Source: Syntrophaceae bacterium UBA5744
Lineage (GTDB): Bacteria > Desulfobacterota > Syntrophia > Syntrophales > UBA2192
Direction: 5' to 3'
Assembly: GCA_002419215.1 (NCBI GenBank)
Contig: DIFQ01000125.1
Location: 8,496-19,854 of the forward strand
Length of the DNA: 11,359 bases
The notes beneath the pieces were generated by a model that saw only the letters and a list, made by a program, of their open reading frames with translations, did not search any database and was not told the DNA's origin. The position numbers and the translations under genes are program-made. Position 1 is the stretch's first letter; each line of letters starts with the position of its first letter. Positions 7,138-11,359 of the stretch are shown piece by piece.

Positions 7138-7321
7138 CAAATAAACGGACAGAAGATGCTCGATCCACTCTAATCTCGACGTTGTATAAAGTCCGTCTAT
7201 CCCTGTCACCTGTATCCTGTTCCGGGTTGTTTACAATCTGTTTCGGAATGTTATCGAGGCGCTTTTCATACCGCAGGCCTTGAGAAAACAAAAGCCGAAA
7301 GTGCTTGCAAATTTCAAATCG

Positions 7322-7330
7322 TGTTATAAT
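7322..7330 (+). promoter_or_regulatory. Extended -10 promoter for comM
   Basis: TGTTATAAT is a perfect extended -10 (TGn followed by TATAAT at 7325-7330). The -35 position at 17-nt spacing (7302-7307) is poor, while TTGCAA at 7305-7310 is only 14 nt away, so the extended -10 probably carries the promoter. Transcription would begin near 7337, about 49 nt before the comM start. Confidence 0.55.
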
Positions 7331-7354
7331 ATGCGCAACTAAGTATAACTTCAA
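7326..7354 (-). promoter_or_regulatory. Candidate minus-strand promoter for murI
   Basis: On the minus strand, TTGAAG (7349-7354, 4 of 6 matches) is separated by exactly 17 nt from TATTAT (7326-7331, 5 of 6). Its -10 box covers almost the same bases as the plus-strand TATAAT. It would produce a murI leader of about 275 nt containing the inverted repeat at 7066-7103. Confidence 0.4.
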
Positions 7355-7389
7355 TGAAAATCAGGTTTGTGACGGGTAATTCGACTTGA
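7354..7389 (+). other. Mini-ORF whose stop overlaps the comM start
   Basis: ATG 7354 begins an 11-codon frame (MKIRFVTGNST) whose TGA (7387-7389) overlaps the TTG start of comM (7386-7388) as TTGA. It lies just downstream of the predicted transcription start. No clear ribosome site precedes it, so translation is uncertain. Confidence 0.25.
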
Positions 7390-8915
7390 TCGTCAAGGTC
7401 CTGAGCAGCGCTGTAGTTGGAATCGATTCCTTTCCCGTCGACGTGGAGGTGGATCTCTCGACGGGCCTCCCGCAGTTTTCAACGGTAGGCCTGCCCGATA
7501 TGGCCGTCAAGGAGAGCCGCGACCGCATCAAGGCGGCCATGAAGAATTCCGGCTACCGCTTTCCCGAAAACCGGGTTACCGTGAATCTCGCCCCGGCCGA
7601 CATCCGCAAGGAGGGAACCGGCTTCGACCTGCCCATCGCCCTGGGCATCCTGGCGGCCGAAGGGCTCGTCGAGCGCGAGCGGCTCCGGGACTACCTGGTC
7701 ATGGGGGAGCTTTCCCTCGACGGCCGCGTGAAGGGCGTGCAGGGGGTTTTGCCTTCGGCCTTCATGGCCGGGGAGCGCAAGCTGAAAGGGCTCATCGTCC
7801 CTTCGGACAATGCAGGCGAGGCAGCCCTGGTGCAGGGGCTCGAGGTGATCCCCGTTGGGTTTCTCTGCGAACTGGTGGACTTTCTCAACGGGGCAAAGGA
7901 CATCCCGGCTGTCAGCTGTGAACCTGCGACGGCCTGTGACTCGGCGAGGAGCTATTCCGTCGATTTCAGCGAGATCCAGGGCCAGGAACAGGCCAGGCGG
8001 GCCATGGAGGTTTCCGCGGCCGGCGGGCACAACATCATCATGACGGGCCCCCCCGGCTCGGGCAAGACGATGCTCGCCCAGCGGATCCCGACGATCCTGC
8101 CGGAGCTCTCCTTCGAGGAGGCCCTGGAGACGACGAAGATCTACTCCGTCGCGGGGCTGCTGGACCGGCGCGAGGCCATCGTGGGAACAAGGCCCTTCCG
8201 GGCTCCCCACCACACGATTTCCGATGCCGGGCTCGTGGGGGGCGGGCACTCGCCGAAACCGGGGGAAATCAGCCTGGCGCACAACGGGGTGCTCTTCCTG
8301 GACGAGCTTCCCGAGTTCAAGCGAAACGTGCTCGAGGTGCTGAGGCAGCCCCTGGAAGACGGGCAGGTGACGATCACCCGCTCCGTCATCACCGCCACCT
8401 ACCCGGCGAAGTTCATGCTCGTGGCGGCCATGAACCCCTGTCCTTGCGGGTACCTGGCCGATGCGCGGAAGAGCTGCCGGTGCAGCGCCCAGCAGATCCG
8501 GCAATACCGCTCGAAGGTGTCGGGGCCGCTGCTCGACCGGATCGACATTCACGTCGAGGTGCCGTCATTGCCTTACCGGGAGCTGGCAGGGGTCGGCCGT
8601 GCGGAGTCTTCGGCGGGTGTGCGCAAGCGGGTGCAGAAGGCGCGCGAGATCCAGCGGAGCCGTTTCGGCGGCAACGCGACGCGACTCAACGCCCGGATGA
8701 CGGGAAGGCAGCTGCGCGAGTTCTGCCCGCTGGGCGAGGAATCGCAGAAGCTCCTCGAGATGGCCGTCGACCGGCTCGGGCTCTCGGCGCGGGCCTACAC
8801 GCGGGTGCTCAAGGTGGCTCGGACCATCGCCGACCTGGAAGGCGAAACGAACGTCCAGCCGCAGCACGTGTCGGAGGCGATACAGTATCGGGCACTGGAT
8901 CGCTCTGTAATATAA
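7386..8915 (+). CDS. comM: ComM/YifB family Mg-chelatase-like AAA+ ATPase
   Basis: 509 residues, full length for ComM/YifB. In naturally transformable bacteria ComM is a hexameric helicase that promotes branch migration during DNA uptake; many non-competent bacteria also carry it. Order of parts: an N-terminal ribosomal S5/Lon-protease-like domain (about 1-170: KVLSSAVVGID, GLPQFSTVGLPDMAVKESRDR, NLAPADIRKEG), the Mg-chelatase ATPase with Walker A GPPGSGKT at 221-228 and Walker B LFLDE at 303-307, a cysteine cluster Cys352, 354, 364 and 366 (CPCG and CRC) that may bind metal, the LLDRID motif, and a C-terminal helical domain (LSARAYTRVLKVARTIADLEG). The start is TTG 7386, because the family begins here and no in-frame ATG precedes it. 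Only a weak GGG ribosome site is visible. It is divergent from murI and 142 nt ahead of pdxS. Confidence 0.95.
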   Translation: MIVKVLSSAVVGIDSFPVDVEVDLSTGLPQFSTVGLPDMAVKESRDRIKAAMKNSGYRFPENRVTVNLAPADIRKEGTGFDLPIALGILAAEGLVERERLRDYLVMGELSLDGRVKGVQGVLPSAFMAGERKLKGLIVPSDNAGEAALVQGLEVIPVGFLCELVDFLNGAKDIPAVSCEPATACDSARSYSVDFSEIQGQEQARRAMEVSAAGGHNIIMTGPPGSGKTMLAQRIPTILPELSFEEALETTKIYSVAGLLDRREAIVGTRPFRAPHHTISDAGLVGGGHSPKPGEISLAHNGVLFLDELPEFKRNVLEVLRQPLEDGQVTITRSVITATYPAKFMLVAAMNPCPCGYLADARKSCRCSAQQIRQYRSKVSGPLLDRIDIHVEVPSLPYRELAGVGRAESSAGVRKRVQKAREIQRSRFGGNATRLNARMTGRQLREFCPLGEESQKLLEMAVDRLGLSARAYTRVLKVARTIADLEGETNVQPQHVSEAIQYRALDRSVI

Positions 8916-8920
8916 AGAAA

Positions 8921-9024
8921 GGGTCTAGGGTCTCGGGGCTCGGGTATCGGGAAGGAAGAAGATTTAATCTATAGAATTATTCTTACCTTCGGACCCTATA
9001 CCCGATACCCTATACCCGATACCC
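8921..9024. repeat. Imperfect inverted repeat of short G-rich/C-rich units between comM and pdxS
   Basis: The left arm (8921-8954) is built of GGGTCT/GGGTAT/CGGG units. The right arm contains two exact tandem copies of a 14-mer, TATACCCGATACCC (8997-9010 and 9011-9024). The reverse complement of the right arm aligns with the left arm with mismatches, across an AT-rich centre (about 8961-8985). It could fold as a long hairpin in the comM-pdxS transcript, but no T-run follows, so it is not a typical terminator. Confidence 0.7.
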
Positions 9025-9057
9025 TGATTCATAAGTCACAAGGAGGCTTGGAGATAG

Positions 9058-9942
9058 ATGGAAAAATTTGGAACCTTAACCGTTAAATCCGGTCTGGCCG
9101 AGATGCTCAAGGGCGGCGTCATCATGGATGTGACCACGGCGGACCAGGCGAAAATTGCCGAGGACGCCGGCGCCGTGTCCGTCATGGCCCTGGAACGAGT
9201 CCCTGCCGACATCCGTGCCGAGGGAGGTGTGGCCCGCATGACGGACCCGGCCATCATCGAGGCCATCATGAAGGCCGTGACGATTCCCGTGATGGCCAAG
9301 TGCCGGATCGGCCACTTCGTCGAGGCCCAGATCCTGGAAGCCCTCGGTGTCGACTACATCGACGAGAGCGAGGTCCTCACGCCGGCCGACGAGAAATATC
9401 ACATCAACAAGTGGAACTTCAAAGTCCCCTTCGTCTGCGGCGCCACGAACCTGGGCGAGGCCCTGCGAAGGCTCGGGGAAGGGACAGCCATGATCCGCAC
9501 GAAAGGGGAGGCCGGCACGGGCAACGTGATCGAGGCCGTCCGGCACATGAGGACGATCCTCGACGAGATCGCGAGGCTTTCCGTGCTTCCCGAGGAGGAA
9601 CTCATGACGGAGGCCAAGAACCTGGGCGCGCCCTATGAGCTCGTAAGGCTCGTGGCCCGGGACCGCAAGCTTCCCGTGGTGAACTTCTCGGCCGGCGGGA
9701 TCGCCACCCCGGCCGATGCGGCCATGATGATGCAGCTCGGCGCAGACGGCGTCTTTGTGGGCTCCGGCATTTTCAAGTCAAAGGATCCGGCGAAGCGGGC
9801 GGCCGCCATCGTCAAGGCCGTCACGCACTACAAGAACCCCGAGATCCTCGCAGAGGTGTCCAAGTCGCTCGGCGAGCCCATGAAGGGCCTCGAAATCTCG
9901 AAGATCGGGAAGGAAAATCTTTTACAGTATCGAGGGAATTAG
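9058..9942 (+). CDS. pdxS: Pyridoxal 5'-phosphate synthase lyase subunit PdxS
   Basis: 294 residues, standard length for PdxS (SNZ/YaaD). It forms the (beta/alpha)8 dodecamer that condenses ribose 5-phosphate, glyceraldehyde 3-phosphate and ammonia into pyridoxal 5'-phosphate, using ammonia from PdxT (3910-4488). Visible: GGVIMDV with Asp24, VMAKCRIGH with the substrate-imine Lys81, ALGVDYIDESEVLTPAD at 95-111, and IRTKGEAGTGN with the second lysine Lys149. ATG 9058 is preceded by AAGGAGG (11 nt away) and a closer GGAG (4 nt away), a strong site. No clear promoter is seen in the 142-nt gap, so it may be read through from comM or start within the repeat region. The identity is secure from the conserved lysines and near-unbroken family sequence. 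Confidence 0.98.
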   Translation: MEKFGTLTVKSGLAEMLKGGVIMDVTTADQAKIAEDAGAVSVMALERVPADIRAEGGVARMTDPAIIEAIMKAVTIPVMAKCRIGHFVEAQILEALGVDYIDESEVLTPADEKYHINKWNFKVPFVCGATNLGEALRRLGEGTAMIRTKGEAGTGNVIEAVRHMRTILDEIARLSVLPEEELMTEAKNLGAPYELVRLVARDRKLPVVNFSAGGIATPADAAMMMQLGADGVFVGSGIFKSKDPAKRAAAIVKAVTHYKNPEILAEVSKSLGEPMKGLEISKIGKENLLQYRGN

Positions 9943-9944
9943 GG

Positions 9945-10118
9945 GGGCTGTTGACCGGGGGCGCACCCCAAGCAAGAGAAGGTAAGAAGGTGAGAGGGTA
10001 AGAACGTTGGAGCAGCTCGCGGCCAATGCTTGCTCTCCGATTCTCCGACCTTCTCACCTTCAAACCCTCTTACCCTCTAATCGATGGCGCCTTGCATTCG
10101 GGCATTTTTGAACAGCCC
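9945..10118. repeat. Possible small element bounded by 8-bp inverted repeats
   Basis: GGGCTGTT (9945-9952) is the exact reverse complement of AACAGCCC (10111-10118). The right end, CGCCTTGCATTCGGGC then ATTTTTGAACAGCCC, resembles from memory the ends of dispersed palindromic repeats in deltaproteobacterial genomes. There is no coding capacity for a transposase. Target-site duplications are not obvious. Confidence 0.4.
9975..10080. repeat. Imperfect inverted repeat of purine-rich/pyrimidine-rich units
   Basis: The left arm (9975-10013) repeats GAAGGTAA/GAAGGTGA/GAGGGTAA. The right arm (10032-10080) carries the complements CGACCTTCTCACCTTC and CCTCTTACCCTCTAA. The arms pair imperfectly around a centre at about 10014-10031. 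The design matches the repeat between comM and pdxS but the unit sequence differs. Confidence 0.65.
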
Positions 10119-10137
10119 GGAAGAAATCAGCAAGGCG
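10088..10137 (+). repeat. Two-tier stem-loop upstream of ilvE
   Basis: An outer 8-bp stem, CGCCTTGC (10088-10095) with GCAAGGCG (10130-10137), encloses an inner 5-bp stem, CGGGC (10099-10103) with GCCCG (10115-10119), and an 11-nt loop. It overlaps the right end of the possible 9945-10118 element. It lies upstream of the promoter candidate at 10141, so it is either transcribed only in read-through from pdxS or acts as DNA. Confidence 0.5.
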
Positions 10138-10140
10138 GTC

Positions 10141-10169
10141 TTGACTAAAAAGCAGCAAAGGCGTATGCG
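10141..10169 (+). promoter_or_regulatory. Weak sigma-70 promoter candidate for ilvE
   Basis: TTGACT (10141-10146, 5 of 6 matches) is followed after 17 nt by TATGCG (10164-10169, 3 of 6). Transcription would start near 10176, giving a leader of about 75 nt that includes two mutually exclusive 5-bp hairpins sharing GCAC (10179-10193 and 10188-10202). Confidence 0.35.
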
Positions 10170-10249
10170 AGAAGGCATCGTGCGTACAGCACGGTTGGTG
10201 CTCCAGGGGGGGAGCGTATCAAAGAGAAGAGGAGGAAGCAGCAAGAGCC

Positions 10250-11323
10250 ATGGAAATCAAAGTGAACAGGGTTCCCGCGGACAGGATGAAAACGAAACCG
10301 ACCGATGAGTCCAAACTGGGGTTCGGGCAGCTTTTCAGCGATCATTTCTTCACGTTGAAATACAAGACGGGCCGGGGCTGGTATGACCCGCAGATCGAGC
10401 CCTACCGCACCCTGCAGATAGACCCGGCCGCCATGAGCCTTCACTACGGCCAGCTGATCTTCGAGGGCCTGAAGGCCTACCGCGGCGCCGACGGGTCTGT
10501 ATACCTGTTCCGTCCCTGGGAGAACATCCGACGGATGAACGAGTCCGCCACAAGGCTCTGCATGCCTCCTCTTGACGAGAAGCTCGCCCTCGAGGCCCTC
10601 AAGCAACTCGTCGTCGTGGAGAAGGACTGGATCCCCAGGGGGGTGGGTACCTCCATGTATATCCGCCCGACGATGATGGCCACGGAGCCGGCCCTCGGCG
10701 TGCGCCCCGCCAACGAGTACCTCTACTTCGTCATCGTGGGGCCCGTGGGCGCCTACTACCCCCAGGGCTTCAGCCCCACGAAGATCTGGGTCGAGGAGGA
10801 GTACGTCCGCGCCGTGCGCGGAGGCATCGGCTATTGCAAGGCGGCCGGTAACTATGCCGCGAGTCTCATGGCGAGTCAGAAGGCCGGCGCCAGGGGCTAC
10901 ACGCAGGTCCTCTGGCTCGACGCCGTCGAGCGCAAATACGTCGAGGAGGTGGGAACGAGCAACATCTTCTTCGTCATTGCCGACGAGCTCATCACCCCGC
11001 CACTCGGGGGGAGCATCCTGCCCGGCGTGACACGCGACTCCGTCATCCAGATCGCGAAGCGCAACGGCATGGACGTGTCCGAACGGCCGCTCTCGCTCGA
11101 CGAAATCCTGGCAGCGGGGGCCAAAGGGACCCTCCAGGAGTGCTTTGCCTCCGGAACGGCGGCCATCGTTTCCCCCGTCGGCCAGATCTTCTGCAGGGGG
11201 AAAGAACTCCTGATCAACGGCGGAAAGACGGGGCCCGTGACGGAGAAGCTCTATAACCAGATTCTCGAGATCCAGTACGGGTTGGCCGAGGATCCCTTCG
11301 GGTGGCGGCTGAAAATAGCCTAA
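10250..11323 (+). CDS. ilvE: Branched-chain amino acid aminotransferase (class IV, long BCAT type)
   Basis: 357 residues. It is a pyridoxal-phosphate enzyme that transfers the amino group between glutamate and the keto acids of leucine, isoleucine and valine. The length and motifs match the longer BCAT type, like eukaryotic mitochondrial enzymes, rather than the roughly 310-residue E. coli type. Seen: SLHYGQLIFEGLKAYRG at 63-79, RMNESATRLCMPP at 95-107, YIRPTM at 137-142, GGIGYCKAAGNYAAS with the predicted cofactor lysine Lys197, EEVGTSNIFFV, LPGVTRDS, and ECFASGTAAIVSPV near the end. ATG 10250 follows an AGGAGG at 10230-10235, a rather long 14 nt away; an ATG 12 codons in would remove the conserved N-terminus only in part. 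pdxS, which supplies its cofactor, ends 307 nt upstream. No leader peptide rich in branched-chain codons is seen. Confidence 0.95.
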   Translation: MEIKVNRVPADRMKTKPTDESKLGFGQLFSDHFFTLKYKTGRGWYDPQIEPYRTLQIDPAAMSLHYGQLIFEGLKAYRGADGSVYLFRPWENIRRMNESATRLCMPPLDEKLALEALKQLVVVEKDWIPRGVGTSMYIRPTMMATEPALGVRPANEYLYFVIVGPVGAYYPQGFSPTKIWVEEEYVRAVRGGIGYCKAAGNYAASLMASQKAGARGYTQVLWLDAVERKYVEEVGTSNIFFVIADELITPPLGGSILPGVTRDSVIQIAKRNGMDVSERPLSLDEILAAGAKGTLQECFASGTAAIVSPVGQIFCRGKELLINGGKTGPVTEKLYNQILEIQYGLAEDPFGWRLKIA

Positions 11324-11359
11324 AACAAACCTTGACCTTGATCTTCCTCTCCCTTGAGG
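11324..11359. other. Start of the ilvE downstream spacer
   Basis: 36 nt to the window end, with two adjacent CCTTGA units and a later CCTTGA around a pyrimidine-rich stretch. It may be the beginning of another short-unit repeat arm like those before pdxS and ilvE, but too little is visible. Confidence 0.3.

Larger units (their letters stand above)
7043..7385. other. Divergent intergenic region between murI and comM
   Basis: 343 nt with no convincing gene. From the murI side it holds an 11-bp inverted repeat (7066-7103), a purine-rich tandem-like stretch (7104-7137), a central part (about 7141-7300) in which I see no recognisable feature, and an AT-rich block (7302-7356) with promoter-like elements facing both ways. 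A 78-codon minus-strand frame across most of it has no family resemblance and no ribosome site. Confidence 0.7.
9943..10249. other. Repeat-rich intergenic region between pdxS and ilvE
   Basis: 307 nt with no supported gene. It contains outer 8-bp inverted repeats (9945-9952 and 10111-10118), an inner G-rich/C-rich imperfect inverted repeat, a stem-loop at 10088-10137, a weak promoter candidate, and two alternative short hairpins (10179-10193 and 10188-10202) upstream of ilvE. A 74-codon plus-strand frame from 10084 runs into ilvE and looks spurious. Confidence 0.7.

Noticed and set aside
7118..7354. 78-codon minus-strand frame in the murI-comM intergenic region
   Set aside because: It overlaps promoter-like and repeat sequence, has no ribosome site and encodes nothing recognisable.
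8994..9024. CRISPR-like or telomere-like repeat
   Set aside because: Only two adjacent 14-mer copies with no spacers and no cas genes; it fits one arm of an imperfect inverted repeat.
9957..9969. GGGG-GCGCA-CCCC hairpin after pdxS as an intrinsic terminator
   Set aside because: The stem is only 4 bp and no T-run follows; the sequence continues into AAGCAAGAG.
10084..10308. 74-codon plus-strand frame upstream of ilvE
   Set aside because: It spans stem-loops and the ilvE ribosome site and overlaps ilvE in another frame; its composition is Arg/Ser/Gln-rich without a motif.

Overview
This is a GC-rich bacterial chromosomal window, with a few AT-rich intergenic patches, that carries mostly core metabolic genes. 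I see no phage, transposase, plasmid, CRISPR, tRNA or rRNA sequence. The gene repertoire (Fis-type regulator, MoaC, PdxS/PdxT, MurI, ComM, class IV branched-chain aminotransferase) and the style of the intergenic repeats suggest a Gram-negative anaerobe of the Desulfobacterota (deltaproteobacteria, possibly a syntrophic lineage). That placement is inference from memory of similar genomes, not a search.

Layout. Positions 1-7042 are read on the minus strand in the order murI, moaC, a membrane protein with a PH-like core, a Fis-like DNA-binding protein, pdxT, a left-handed beta-helix protein resembling the GlmU acetyltransferase domain, and a large GlmS-like amidotransferase/SIS protein that runs off the left edge. 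Gaps from moaC onward are 16, 71, 147, 48 and 91 nt, so parts of this run may be co-transcribed. A 343-nt divergent intergenic region (7043-7385) separates it from the plus-strand genes comM, pdxS and ilvE (7386-11323). The spacers around the plus-strand genes contain imperfect inverted repeats built from short G-rich/C-rich units.

Function. PdxS and PdxT together form the glutamine-dependent pyridoxal 5'-phosphate synthase, here split about 4.6 kb apart on opposite strands. IlvE uses the cofactor they make. MurI and the GlmS-like/GlmU-like pair point to peptidoglycan or other amino-sugar precursors. MoaC belongs to molybdenum cofactor synthesis. ComM is a AAA+ ATPase of the Mg-chelatase-like family.

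Most unusual items: the GlmS-like protein, whose predicted catalytic cysteine is Cys44 rather than the N-terminus and whose glutaminase domain carries two large insertions; its neighbour, which has the GlmU acyltransferase fold without the uridylyltransferase half; overlapping divergent promoter-like elements between murI and comM, both of which start with non-ATG codons overlapped by the stop of a mini-ORF; and nested inverted repeats between pdxS and ilvE. Nothing here is clearly a new defence or mobile system.
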